Source: Ilumatobacteraceae bacterium (GTDB lineage Bacteria; Actinomycetota; Acidimicrobiia; Acidimicrobiales; Ilumatobacteraceae). From it: a stretch of DNA of 52,844 bases. The stretch lies in the NCBI GenBank assembly GCA_013213745.1, contig JABSQH010000023.1, forward strand, positions 35,257 through 88,100, written 5' to 3'. The position numbers and the translations under genes are program-made. A model generated the notes under the pieces. The model made no database searches. It saw nothing but the letters and a program-made list of their open reading frames with translations, and was not told the origin of the DNA. Positions 1 to 7,952 of the stretch are shown piece by piece; the stretch's first letter is position 1; each line of letters starts with the position of its first letter.

Positions 1-1
1 G

Positions 2-184
2 CAGTCGGACGAGGAAGTCGAAGCATCCGTCGAGGAACTCTTCGCCAACCCCTTGTGGGGCCAGCTTCATGCAGTGCAGGCAGGGCGACTCGCACTCATC
101 GACGACCACTGGTTCGTTGGATCGCTGCGCGCGGCCAACACCGCGCTCGACGACATCGAACGGATCCTGTTCGACGAGGGGTGA
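2..184 (+). CDS. Siderophore/iron ABC transporter substrate-binding protein, C-terminal end (partial)
   Basis: Only the last 60 codons lie in the window; the frame is open from base 2 to the TGA at 182-184. The peptide has the typical end of FecB/TroA-like periplasmic binding proteins: LWGQLHAVQAGR, then DDHWF, then an Ala-Asn plus acidic Leu-rich final helix (AANTALDDIERIL). Proteins of this family bind ferric siderophores outside the membrane and pass them to an ABC permease. The stop overlaps the GTG of the next gene (GTGA), suggesting co-transcription. No transporter permease or ATPase is visible here; they may lie upstream. Confidence 0.75.
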   Translation, partial: QSDEEVEASVEELFANPLWGQLHAVQAGRLALIDDHWFVGSLRAANTALDDIERILFDEG

Positions 185-1152
185 GCGAGCTGCCGTCTGC
201 GAGCATGACCGAGATGAGCGACAGCGCAGATCTCGACCCGTCCCGTTTCGCCACCCATCGCTTCGCCGGGCGCGGCGTCGAGCTGGCGTACGTGCGCGAG
301 AACATCGGCGGGTTCCCTCTCGTGTGTGTGCACGGCTGGCCCGAGACGAAGCGCATTTTCTGGCGTGTCATCGAACCGTTGGCCGACGCAGGGTTCGAGG
401 TGATCGCCTCCGATCTTCGCGGCTTCGGTGAGAGCGGGATCTCAGCGGATGGATACCACGACGTGCCGTCGAGCAGCCGCGATCTCGTCGCGCTGCTCGA
501 CCACCTCGGACACGAGCGTGCGGTGTTGCTCGGTGGCGACTTCGGCGGCCCGGTCATCCAGGATCTGGCGCTGCGGTTTCCCGAGCGCGTCGAGCGGATG
601 GTGATCTTCAACTCACCGTTGCCGTACGACAAGTCGTCGATGTCCGACATGGACACTCGCCCCCGGGCAGGGGCCGCCGACTATTTCATTCGTCAAGGAA
701 CCGACCCCGATGGTCTCGCCGCCGAGTTGACGACACCGGCGCAACGCCGGGCCTACATCGCCACGTTCTACACGTCGCGGTTCTGGGCGCATCCGGGCGC
801 GTTCTGCGACGGCATCGTCCCTGGCGGTCCTGCAGTCGACTTCCACACCGAGCCGTTCGCCGATGGCGACACACTGCGCGCGTCGTTCGGCCCGTACGAG
901 GCGACGTTCTCCGATGCCGCCCGCTCCGAGCCTGCGTTGATCTCACGGAATCCCGACGTCGAGACATTGATCTTGTTCGGTGCCAGCGACATGGTGATCT
1001 ACCCCGAGTTCGATCGAATGGCCGCAGCGACGTTTCCGAATCACGTCGGCCCGTTCCTGCTGCGCGATTGCGGACACTTCGTGCCGTGGGAAGCGCCAAA
1101 CGAGATGGTGTCGGCCACGCGGGCGTTCTGCCGCGACCTGATGGCGTCGTGA
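181..1152 (+). CDS. Alpha/beta hydrolase, epoxide-hydrolase-like
   Basis: Alpha/beta-hydrolase of about 320 aa. Visible landmarks: oxyanion-hole motif VHGWPE near residue 47; nucleophile elbow GGDFGG with Asp rather than Ser, as in epoxide hydrolases and haloalkane dehalogenases; a cap region; an acid candidate in FGASDMVIYP; and the catalytic His in CGHFVPWEAP near the C-terminus. The Asp nucleophile and HGWPE favour epoxide hydrolase over esterase; the substrate cannot be told. I chose GTG at 181 because it overlaps the preceding stop (GTGA); the in-frame ATG at 205 is an equally credible start. No signal peptide, so probably cytoplasmic. Confidence 0.8.
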   Translation: MSELPSASMTEMSDSADLDPSRFATHRFAGRGVELAYVRENIGGFPLVCVHGWPETKRIFWRVIEPLADAGFEVIASDLRGFGESGISADGYHDVPSSSRDLVALLDHLGHERAVLLGGDFGGPVIQDLALRFPERVERMVIFNSPLPYDKSSMSDMDTRPRAGAADYFIRQGTDPDGLAAELTTPAQRRAYIATFYTSRFWAHPGAFCDGIVPGGPAVDFHTEPFADGDTLRASFGPYEATFSDAARSEPALISRNPDVETLILFGASDMVIYPEFDRMAAATFPNHVGPFLLRDCGHFVPWEAPNEMVSATRAFCRDLMAS

Positions 1153-1185
1153 CCGACGCGCTCCTCCAGCGGATCGCTGGCGAGT

Positions 1186-1475
1186 TCAGAGATCGAGGGT
1201 GGCTTCGAGGTCGTCGAGGATGAGGTTGGCCGCGGCGCTCAATTCCGATTTCGGACATGAGCACGCTCTCGGTGGTGCCGTGACGCAGCGAGATTTCGCT
1301 GCCATCGGCGAAGATCCGAACGACCGATACGGTCGGCTCTCTCGGATGCGGCGAGGCGTGCGCTGAGGTCGGCGATGCGGGCGTCGAGTGCGCCGATGAC
1401 CTCGCCGGCTCGATCTTCGAGACCGAACAGGCGGGCGATGTCGGTCAGGCTCGTCCGGATCTCACTCGACGCATA
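1186..1475 (-). pseudogene. Remnant of a second siderophore-binding protein gene
   Basis: Minus-strand reading gives pieces of a FecB-type binding protein in different frames. One is SLTDIARLFGLEDRAGEVI followed by a helix (ALDARIADLSARLAAS). After a frameshift near 1340 comes EPTVSVVRIFADGSEISL up to MSEIGIE, and after a further jump AANLILDDLEATLDL with a TGA at 1186-1188. These segments are in family order but the intervening stretches are shortened and the upstream half is missing. The piece lies about 1 kb from the intact C-terminus of a similar protein (2-184) on the opposite strand. It is not expected to make a protein. Confidence 0.6.
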
Positions 1476-1514
1476 GCCGTATCGGCGAGCGCTTCGAAGT
1501 TCACTCTGGCGCCA

Positions 1515-1853
1515 TTGTCGGCCACAACACCAGCGGTGATTGCTGCCGTGTTCGCCGCGACCGACGATGCCGTGTTGCGGCAATCACCAGCAGAACAGGA
1601 GTGGTCGTTGCTCGAGATCGTTGGTCACCTGATCGTGTCCGATCGACCGGCGTTCGAAGATCGCATTATGGCGATTCTCAACGGCGAGCGACCGCTCGCC
1701 AGGTTCGACGCCCAGGCGGCGAACGCGGATCGCGACTTTCGAGCCGAATCGGTCGACGAGTTGCTCGGTGAACTCCGCGCATCACGCCAGCGCGCTGCCG
1801 GCTTCGTCGGCGAACTCGACCCGACTATCTATATGAGAATCATTCTCATATAG
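1515..1853 (+). pseudogene. DinB-superfamily gene fragment, both ends truncated
   Basis: The reading frame (TTG at 1515) encodes about 100 aa resembling DinB/YfiT-like four-helix metalloenzymes: EWSLLEIVGHLIVSDRPAFEDRI is the typical second helix with the metal-binding His, followed by an ERP loop and DRDFRAESVDELLGEL. The normal first helix is shortened and the last third, which carries the other metal-binding His residues, is absent. Reading ends inside the 33-bp palindrome at 1825-1857, which supplies a meaningless tail (YMRIILI). The upstream edge abuts the siderophore-binding remnant. I read it as a rearranged fragment rather than a working enzyme. Confidence 0.55.
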
Positions 1854-1857
1854 ATAG
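1825..1857. promoter_or_regulatory. 33-bp perfect palindrome with Fur/Zur-box-like core
   Basis: Two 16-bp arms are perfectly complementary around a single central C at 1841. The core TGAGAAT-C-ATTCTCA (1834-1848) has the 7-1-7 architecture of Fur-family boxes (TGATAAT-n-ATTATCA type), with one symmetric change per arm. The AT-rich palindrome stands out from the GC-rich surroundings. It sits between the DinB fragment and the gene at 1953. It could be a Fur/Zur operator, or a cruciform or mobile-element end; the iron-transport debris nearby favours the operator reading. Confidence 0.6.
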
Positions 1858-1952
1858 GATCGTGCAGCGTGGTCAGCTACCCAAGAGACGCAGCATCGTG
1901 GCAGCAGCGTTGGCGCGGCGGGTTTTGAGCACTCGGCATCTACGGCTCTCCC

Positions 1953-2786
1953 GTGCGGGGAGCTGAGTTCTCCGGCGCCGGCGTGGTGGAGCGCGCCCGC
2001 GAGCTCGTCGATGAACCCGTCGACCTGGCGAGCCGGCGGCGACGGGCCTTTGATGACGCGTTCCCGTCTGACGCAACCATCGCCGTCGGCGCCAACGCAT
2101 CCCGATCTCTGGTCGACGCGCTCAAGTCGAGCGGACGGCATCCGGTATTCGTTCCGCTCGACGCATGGTCAGCTCCTGTTCCTGGCGACGACCTGGACGG
2201 CGTGGTCGTGGGAGCAGTCAGCGGCCAGGTCCCGCCCATTGACACCTCGATCCCGGTCGTCGTGGACGCCGGCGAGGACGGCGTATCGACGAGCGGTGGG
2301 CCACCCATCGATGTCGGCGCTCTGATCCGGGTGCATGCCGACATTGCGGCGGGAGTTCGTGCCGCCGCCGGCTTCGACACCCTCCCCGGTCAATGGGCCG
2401 ACAACACACCCGCGACTGGGGTGGTGGTCAGGCTGCCCGACCCGGCGGACCCCACGACCTTCTACGCCTATGCACGCGGCGAGGGCACCGGGATCGAGTG
2501 GGTGGCGCTTCGTCAGCCGCTTCACCCGCAGGCCCGACACGACTTGACGACCGTGGAAATCGAGCGCTCGTCTCGTCATCTCGCGCACCTCTTCCATCTC
2601 CCGATCGGTGACCGGTTCAGCGTCGACGAGATCGACCACGCCGTTCTTGGGGTGGTGAAAGCCGCTGAATACCTCGGGTGGCGCTGGTGGCAGGACCCCG
2701 ACCTAGTGGAGCCGTACGTGACCTTCCTCGACGACAAGTACGGGCGGGGGCACGATGCCTATCGCCCGGCGTTCAGGCGTTGCTGA
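1953..2786 (+). CDS. Hypothetical protein, C-terminal part faintly DegT/DnrJ-aminotransferase-like
   Basis: GTG-initiated frame of 277 aa with coding-like composition. I do not recognise a family with confidence. The N-terminal third reads like a degraded alpha/beta (PLP-fold) domain: IAVGANASRSLVDAL, then FVPLDAW, then IPVVVDAGEDG. The C-terminal part (LPIGDRFSVDEIDHAVLGVV, then EYLGWRWWQDP and YGRGHDAYRP) resembles the small domain that closes DegT/DnrJ/EryC1 aminotransferases. No Lys in a Schiff-base context is obvious, so catalysis is doubtful. The palindrome at 1825-1857 lies about 95 bp upstream and could control it. Confidence 0.5.
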   Translation: MRGAEFSGAGVVERARELVDEPVDLASRRRRAFDDAFPSDATIAVGANASRSLVDALKSSGRHPVFVPLDAWSAPVPGDDLDGVVVGAVSGQVPPIDTSIPVVVDAGEDGVSTSGGPPIDVGALIRVHADIAAGVRAAAGFDTLPGQWADNTPATGVVVRLPDPADPTTFYAYARGEGTGIEWVALRQPLHPQARHDLTTVEIERSSRHLAHLFHLPIGDRFSVDEIDHAVLGVVKAAEYLGWRWWQDPDLVEPYVTFLDDKYGRGHDAYRPAFRRC

Positions 2787-2819
2787 CACCGCGTCGACAG
2801 CGCGCAGGTGTGCTCAGCG

Positions 2820-2890
2820 AGCGGATGACGGGAATCGAACCCGCGTTCTCAGCTTGGGAAGCTGATGTTCTACCATTGAACTACATCCGC
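2820..2890 (-). tRNA. tRNA-Gly, anticodon CCC
   Basis: On the minus strand the cloverleaf is complete. The acceptor stem GCGGATG pairs with CATCCGC, the D-arm contains AGTTCAATGGTAGAAC, the anticodon stem TCAGC/GCTGA encloses loop TTCCCAA, and the T-arm has GGTTCGATTCC. The anticodon is CCC. The 3' CCA is not encoded. Length with discriminator base is 71 nt, normal for tRNA-Gly. Confidence 0.95.
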
Positions 2891-2967
2891 GAAGAGCCTC
2901 GACGATAGCTCGGCGATGTGCGACTCAGGGAAAGGCGGTGTCGAGCGCCGCGGTACGGTCGCTGCCT

Positions 2968-4083
2968 ATGTGGACTCCCGTTCTCGAAGTCGGTCGCCGC
3001 GATTTCGGCGTCACCCGCCTCATCGACCACGACCTCGGTGAGCTCGCTGACGGGGCTGTTCGGCTCCGAGTCGAACGCTACGCAGTCACGGCGAACACCA
3101 TTACCTATGCCGCAGTCGGCGACATGCTCGACTACTGGGGGTTCCATCCGTCGGGTGATCCCGACTGGGGTCGCGTGCCGGCGATGGGCTGGGCCGAAGT
3201 GGTGGCGTCGAACCATCCCGACGTCGAAGTCGGCACCCGCGTCTACGGGTGGGTACCGATGGCCAAGCACTTCGACCTGACGGTCAGTGTCGGCGCCACC
3301 GGTCTCCGCGACGACGGGCCGCACCGAGTCGAGCACGCGCCGGTGTATCGCACCTTCGAAGACACGATGAAGGACCCACTCCATCCCGGCGTGATCGACC
3401 CGGGCCGCACGGCAGCGGAGCTCACCGACCTCGAGGACCGCCATGCGCTCCTGCGCGGCCTGTTCGCCACGGGCTTCCTCGCCGATCAGTTCTTCGCCGT
3501 GAACGACTACTTCGGTGCCACCCACGTTGCGGTCCTGTCGGCCAGCTCCAAGACCGCCATCGGGTACGCCGCATGTGCGAGCCGGCGAGATCTCAACCTC
3601 GTCGGTATCACCTCGCCCGGCAACGTCGATGCTGTCACCGCGCTCGGACTGTACGACTCGGTGTCCACCTACGACGACGCACCCGGTGCGATCGGCGCCG
3701 ACGTCACCGCCGCGATCGTCGACATGGCCGGCAACGGCGCTGCGCTGGCAGCACTCCACGACTCGCTCGGCGACCGCATCGCCTACTCGATGGCCATCGG
3801 TCGGAGCCACCACGACGCACCGCCAGCGGCTCCGTCGAAGGGCCCGCCGCCGCAGCTCTTCTTCGCCCCAATGGCACTCTCCGCATTGAGTGAAGGAGGC
3901 GTCGACACCGCCGAGACCCAGAAGCGCATGGGCGCCGAGATGGACGATTTCATCGTCGGATCTCACGACTGGCTCACCGTGGAACGATCGAGCGGTCCGG
4001 CTGCTGCCGAGCAGACCTGGCACGACGTCTACAACGGCGATGTTCCGCCTTCGATCGGTCGCATCACGTCTCTGAACGACTGA
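2968..4083 (+). CDS. DUF2855 family protein
   Basis: About 371 aa, matching DUF2855: RVERYAVTANTITYAAVGDMLDYWGF near the start, WGRVPAMGWAEVVAS, GTRVYGWVPMAKH, then an alpha/beta region with LFATGFLADQFF and VLSASSKTAIGYA. The layout resembles the medium-chain dehydrogenase/reductase superfamily (GroES-like front, Rossmann-like back), but a clear GxGxxG is not seen and the reaction is unknown. ATG at 2968 puts the beta-strand start where the family begins; a GTG at 2938 in frame is possible. It is monocistronic: tRNA-Gly lies upstream on the other strand and the next gene is convergent. Confidence 0.8.
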   Translation: MWTPVLEVGRRDFGVTRLIDHDLGELADGAVRLRVERYAVTANTITYAAVGDMLDYWGFHPSGDPDWGRVPAMGWAEVVASNHPDVEVGTRVYGWVPMAKHFDLTVSVGATGLRDDGPHRVEHAPVYRTFEDTMKDPLHPGVIDPGRTAAELTDLEDRHALLRGLFATGFLADQFFAVNDYFGATHVAVLSASSKTAIGYAACASRRDLNLVGITSPGNVDAVTALGLYDSVSTYDDAPGAIGADVTAAIVDMAGNGAALAALHDSLGDRIAYSMAIGRSHHDAPPAAPSKGPPPQLFFAPMALSALSEGGVDTAETQKRMGAEMDDFIVGSHDWLTVERSSGPAAAEQTWHDVYNGDVPPSIGRITSLND

Positions 4084-4128
4084 CGAGCTGAACGACTGAC
4101 CGATCGGGGCGCCGTCGAGTGCCACTCG

Positions 4129-4866
4129 TCATGAGTTGGCCAGCACGAGATCGCTGGCCAGGCTCGGCCCGTCGAACGTGTCGAGCGCGTTGTCGAGATC
4201 GAGGAGCACCGCCACTGCCGAGCCGTTCCGTGCGCTGAACCCGACGGGCCCTGGCTCGTTGAAGGACGGTGACGCAATGCGCGTTTCCAGCTGCATCCCG
4301 CCTTCGATCGTGAACTCCTGATCTCGGTCGAGCTGGCTGACGCCGGGTGAACGGCCGAGATCTTCAGCCAACCGTGCCGCGTAGTAGCGGTAGCAATCGC
4401 TCACGCTCGATGCGGCCGCTGCGGCCATCGAGTCCGACTCGAACTGGGCGACGAAGTAGGCGAGGTGAACTCCGTGTTGCACCCCGATGCCGCGGTCGAG
4501 TTCGGCGGTCGGTTGCGGAGGGGCAGACCACAGGCACTCCTGTCCCGGCGTGTACGCCGAGGGCACCACGAACTCTGCGGTGCGGTCGACGTCGTCGAAG
4601 TCGAGGTCGGCCGGCTCGTTCAGCGTCAGAATGACTCGTTCGCGCACTCCATCGACGTTGCTCTGATCGCTGACCACGACGTCCTCGACAGCGTCGAGTT
4701 GGTTGTCGTCAGTGGAGTTTCCACTGGTCAGCAGCGCGGCAGCGCCGCTACCGACGGCGACGGCAGCCAGCGCGCCGGCGGCGACCAGGACGCGCCCGGT
4801 GTTGATCTGGTTCCCGGTGTTGTTCTCGTTCTCGCTGGTGTTGTGGATCTCGTTGCGGTTCGTCAT
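4129..4866 (-). CDS. Membrane-anchored secreted protein of unknown function
   Basis: 245 aa. A hydrophilic, Asn/Glu-rich N-terminus of about 24 residues precedes one hydrophobic segment (VLVAAGALAAVAVGSGAAALL, about residues 26-46), then a soluble domain with two Cys (GQECLW and VSDCYRYYA) that could form a disulfide. The pattern, a short cytoplasmic tail, one membrane helix and an extracytoplasmic domain, resembles the sensor-like domains of the PknH-type family, but I cannot assign it. It lies convergent to the DUF2855 gene and 66 nt downstream of the gamma-glutamyltransferase gene on the same strand. Confidence 0.65.
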   Translation of the reverse strand: MTNRNEIHNTSENENNTGNQINTGRVLVAAGALAAVAVGSGAAALLTSGNSTDDNQLDAVEDVVVSDQSNVDGVRERVILTLNEPADLDFDDVDRTAEFVVPSAYTPGQECLWSAPPQPTAELDRGIGVQHGVHLAYFVAQFESDSMAAAAASSVSDCYRYYAARLAEDLGRSPGVSQLDRDQEFTIEGGMQLETRIASPSFNEPGPVGFSARNGSAVAVLLDLDNALDTFDGPSLASDLVLANS

Positions 4867-4932
4867 GGAACCAGGCGTCGAACAGAGCCGTGAAAGACCC
4901 GTGAAACCGCACCGCCGCGCATGGGCGGCCGC

Positions 4933-6369
4933 TCAGCCGTCGACGACGATGGCGACGCCGTCGCGTCGCGGATCTCCGATGCCGTCGAGTCGCCCGTCGG
5001 CATCGAGGCGAGCGCAGTGGACGCCGCCGAAGAACATGTGCGGCGTCGGCCACACTCGATGGTCTGGGAAGTTCCGGACCACCGAGTCGAGCGTCGCCGA
5101 GTCGTCCATCGGCTCGACGTCGAGATGTCCTCCCTCGGCATGCAGGCGCGGTGCGATCACGGCGTCGTGGAGGGTGCCCTCGCCGAGACACATGCGCGCC
5201 ACCACCTGACTGATCGCCGAACGGATGCGACTCGAGCCGCCCGATCCGAGCGCTGTCACGGCGCCGTCGTTGCCCTCGATGATTGTCGGACACATCATCG
5301 ATGACAGCCGTGCGTCGAGCGGCCATCGATGGCCCGATGGATTCACGTCGTCTTCGCCGAGCACGTTGTTGAGCATGAAGTCAAAGCCACCGACGACTTC
5401 ACCATTACCCTCACCGTTCGACGTGGTGATCGCGCATGCCGTTCCGTCGCCGTCGAGCACCGACACGTGCGTTGTTCCGCGTTGTCGGATCGTTTGCGTC
5501 GTCGGCGCAAAGAGTTCGTCGCTTGCCCGTTGCAATGCGGATGACGTGGTGCCGAGGGCATTGGCGAGGTCGACCGGCGATGCACCGTCGAGTGCACGCA
5601 GCGTGTGCTCGACGAGCACACCGCCCGCCGCCGGCAGCGGGTTCAGAAGGACACGGCATTCCGGCAACTCGACCTCGAGCGGTTCTCGTTCGATCGCTCG
5701 GTAGTTGACGAGATCGTCGTCGGTGAGGTGCCCACGGCCCGCCTGCTGAGCGACGACCGCGGCACCCACCTCGCTGGCGGCGAGTCCGTCGCGTGCGAGG
5801 ATCTCGAGCGCGTCCGCCAGCCCTGGCGCACGGAACGTCGCGCCGACTGGCATGAGAGCGCCATCGAGTACGAACAGTCGGCGAGCACTGTCCGTCGCCG
5901 TCACGATCGCACCGACCACGTCGAACAGGTGGTGCTGGAACGGCGTGACCGTGATGCCGTTGCGAGCAGCGTCGACGGCAGCGCTCACCAACGGTGGGAG
6001 TGGCGCTGTACCAAACCGATCGGCCATCCCCGCAAGGCCCGCAAACAAGCCGGGGGTCGCCGACGTGCCAGGGCCGATGCGGAATTCCTGACGGGCGGTG
6101 CCGAACTCAGCGTGGACTGCCTCGACGTCCGGAGTGGGCGACCGCCGCCGGGGCGTGTGGGGAAATGAGTCGATGAGCAAGACCGACCCGCCGTGGCGGA
6201 TCATTGCGAAGCCGCCGCCGCCGGGCGAGCACAACACTGGCTCGCAGACGCACGCCATGGCGACCGCGGCGATTGCCGCATCGACGGCGTTGCCACCATC
6301 GCGCAGGACATCGGCGCCTGCTTGTGCCGTGAGCGGATGTCCCGCAGCGATCACTCCCCGGCGCGTCAC
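4933..6369 (-). CDS. ggt: Gamma-glutamyltransferase family protein
   Basis: Ntn-hydrolase that in this family self-cleaves and transfers or hydrolyses gamma-glutamyl groups (glutathione and relatives). From GTG 6369 it is 478 aa, a little short for the family. Landmarks: AAGHPLTAQAGADVLRDGG and NAVDAAIAA at the front, the cleavage/catalytic Thr in GTTHVSV (about residue 299), NNVLGEDD, and the glycine loop GSGGSSRI, a variant of the usual GSPGGSRI. The longer frame back to 6474 adds only low-complexity residues, so I chose GTG followed by the conserved TRRGVIAAGHP. No signal peptide is seen, suggesting a cytoplasmic member. Confidence 0.85.
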   Translation of the reverse strand: MTRRGVIAAGHPLTAQAGADVLRDGGNAVDAAIAAVAMACVCEPVLCSPGGGGFAMIRHGGSVLLIDSFPHTPRRRSPTPDVEAVHAEFGTARQEFRIGPGTSATPGLFAGLAGMADRFGTAPLPPLVSAAVDAARNGITVTPFQHHLFDVVGAIVTATDSARRLFVLDGALMPVGATFRAPGLADALEILARDGLAASEVGAAVVAQQAGRGHLTDDDLVNYRAIEREPLEVELPECRVLLNPLPAAGGVLVEHTLRALDGASPVDLANALGTTSSALQRASDELFAPTTQTIRQRGTTHVSVLDGDGTACAITTSNGEGNGEVVGGFDFMLNNVLGEDDVNPSGHRWPLDARLSSMMCPTIIEGNDGAVTALGSGGSSRIRSAISQVVARMCLGEGTLHDAVIAPRLHAEGGHLDVEPMDDSATLDSVVRNFPDHRVWPTPHMFFGGVHCARLDADGRLDGIGDPRRDGVAIVVDG

Positions 6370-6401
6370 GCGGCAAGTCTGCCCTACCCGGGTCGTTGCG
6401 C

Positions 6402-6744
6402 TCAGCCCCCGAGCACGTGCAGGCGGACATCCCGTAGTATCTCCTCGAATCCGACTGCGGTTGGCAGCGCCCACACGAAGTACGACACGCCGGCGATGTC
6501 ACCGCGCTGCACCGCAGGCAATGCGCTCGCCAAGGGGCCTGCGGCGAAGGAAGATCCCCCGGGGCGACTTCGCCGTAGAGGTTGGTGTCGCCGTCGTGTT
6601 CGAAGATCGATTCGTCGGAGAGCACGAATTGTGCCGCTGCCGGTGGAAATGTGGCGTCGCCCAGTTCGTCGATGAGTTGCCGCGCACGACCATGGGCAAG
6701 GTGCTCCGTCGCCGACTCGGCGACGAGTAGCGCGACCTGCTCGA
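6402..6744 (-). pseudogene. Unknown short gene with an apparent frameshift
   Basis: Immediately after the ferredoxin stop, the minus strand carries coding-like sequence in two frames. The first part contains LIDELGDATFPPAAAQFVL and ESIFEHDGDTNLYGEVAPGDL. A shift near 6560 restores a sensible frame with LPAVQRGDIAGVSYFVWALP and EEILRDVRLHVLGG, ending at TGA 6402-6404. No good start codon is visible in the first frame. It could be a decayed gene co-transcribed with the ferredoxin, or an intact gene with one sequencing error. I do not recognise the family. Confidence 0.4.
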
Positions 6745-7065
6745 CTACGCGCCGCGGCCGCTGATGGCGTCTTGGTCGTACGGCTCGATCATGATGCACT
6801 CGCCCGGGCATTCCTCGGCCGCCTCGATCGCAGTGTCGATCTGAGAGTCGGGGATGCGGGCGACGCCTTTGCCGCTGTCGGGTCCGTGGCCGGCGCCGTC
6901 GGCACCGTCGAAGATGATCGTCTCGCCGAAGTGTTCGGCTTCTTCCTTCACGACCCACAGGCCGTCGTCGCGCGCTTGAAACACATCCGGGCAGATCTCC
7001 GAACAGATTCCGTCGCCGGTGCACAGGTCCTGGTCGATCCAAACCATCAGTGCCGTTGCTGCCAT
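6745..7065 (-). CDS. Single-cluster ferredoxin with Asp in the second ligand position
   Basis: 106 aa cytoplasmic electron carrier. Cluster motif is DLCTGDGICSEICPDVF (CxxDxxCxxxCP) near residues 13-30, with the distal ligand in EECPGECI near residue 90. The Asp replacing the second Cys and the extra Cys just before Pro match the Pyrococcus-type ferredoxin arrangement, which holds a [4Fe-4S] cluster with an Asp ligand or a [3Fe-4S] cluster. A loop of about 25 residues is inserted before the last motif. ATG 7065 was chosen; ATG 7047 is possible. Partners are not obvious; F420- or P450-linked redox enzymes are candidates in such genomes. Confidence 0.85.
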   Translation of the reverse strand: MAATALMVWIDQDLCTGDGICSEICPDVFQARDDGLWVVKEEAEHFGETIIFDGADGAGHGPDSGKGVARIPDSQIDTAIEAAEECPGECIMIEPYDQDAISGRGA

Positions 7066-7129
7066 GTCGTCCTCGCTTTGCCCTCGATCAGGGTCGGTCG
7101 TGGGGGTCGTCGTTGGGGGGTTTTGTTGA

Positions 7130-7166
7130 GGATTTCGTGCGTATTTTGCACGAAATCCCCGGTTTT
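7130..7166 (+). repeat. Palindromic intergenic repeat, copy R1
   Basis: An 11-bp perfect stem (7130-7140 with 7148-7158) closes a 7-nt loop. It is followed by CCCCGGTTTT, giving CGTGC-loop-GCACG-n-ATCCCCGGTTTT. The same arrangement recurs at 14970-15004 and, inverted, at 15023-15057. The T-run after the stem on the plus strand could act as a terminator, but the flanking genes are divergent, so a terminator is not needed here. Confidence 0.6.
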
Positions 7167-7270
7167 ATGGTGGGGCCTGAGTGCCGTTCTAGCGGCCAGA
7201 TGCGCAGATGGGACGGCTGTCGGCACCCAATCGGTAACGTCGGCTCTGGTGATGTGCCGGTGATGCTCTC

Positions 7271-7840
7271 GTGATTCTGTCCGACCGCACGATGCGCGAG
7301 CAGATCGCGACCGGCCGGATCGTGATCGAACCCTTCGACGACGCGCTGATTCAGCCGTCGTCGATCGACGTGCGGATCTCGCCGCTGTTCCGCGTGTTCC
7401 GCAATCACACGCGCGCCGTGATCGACGTCAAGCAGGACATGGCCGACCTCACCGAACTCATCGAGCTCGACCCCGACAGCGACGATCCGTTCATCCTGCA
7501 CCCCGGTGAATTCGTCCTCGGATCGACACTCGAGCGCATCGGGATGCCGAACGACATCGTCGGCCGCGTCGACGGAAAGAGTTCGCTCGGACGGCTCGGA
7601 CTGTTGATCCACTCGACCGCTGGGTTCGTCGATCCCGGTTTCGACGGCCACATCACCTTGGAGCTGGCCAACGTGGCGAGCCTGCCGATCACGCTGTACC
7701 CCGGGATGAAGATCGGCCAGATCAGCTTCATGCAGATGACCACACCGGCCGACGAGCCGTATGGCGCCAGTGCCCTCGGTTCGAAGTACCACGGCCAGCG
7801 CGGGCCTACCCCGAGCCGCTACTTCGAGAACTTCCGATAA
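7271..7840 (+). CDS. dcd: dCTP deaminase
   Basis: 189 aa, full length. Converts dCTP to dUTP, or in bifunctional actinobacterial/archaeal forms directly to dUMP, in pyrimidine deoxynucleotide supply. Family landmarks: MILSDRTMREQI start, QPSSIDVRI, the catalytic-loop region VGRVDGKSSLGRLGLLIHSTAGFVDPGF, ITLELANV, GMKIGQISF, and a C-terminus ending GSKYHGQRGPTPSRYF that closes over the nucleotide. GTG 7271 places the conserved MILSD at the start. It stands alone, with a 192-bp gap before the cta operon. Confidence 0.95.
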   Translation: MILSDRTMREQIATGRIVIEPFDDALIQPSSIDVRISPLFRVFRNHTRAVIDVKQDMADLTELIELDPDSDDPFILHPGEFVLGSTLERIGMPNDIVGRVDGKSSLGRLGLLIHSTAGFVDPGFDGHITLELANVASLPITLYPGMKIGQISFMQMTTPADEPYGASALGSKYHGQRGPTPSRYFENFR

Positions 7841-7952
7841 CCCGCCTCTGCGCGTGTACGTCCTGGCAAAGTGGGCCGTCACGACCGCTGCAGTGGGCCA
7901 CAGACGTGATCGTCGACCCGACCGCAATCGTCCTGTGATCACTCGGACCTTG

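Noticed and set aside
2812-2908. Short plus-strand ORF with MTGIEPAFSAWEADVL
   Set aside because: This is the well-known spurious translation of a tRNA gene region; the locus is tRNA-Gly.
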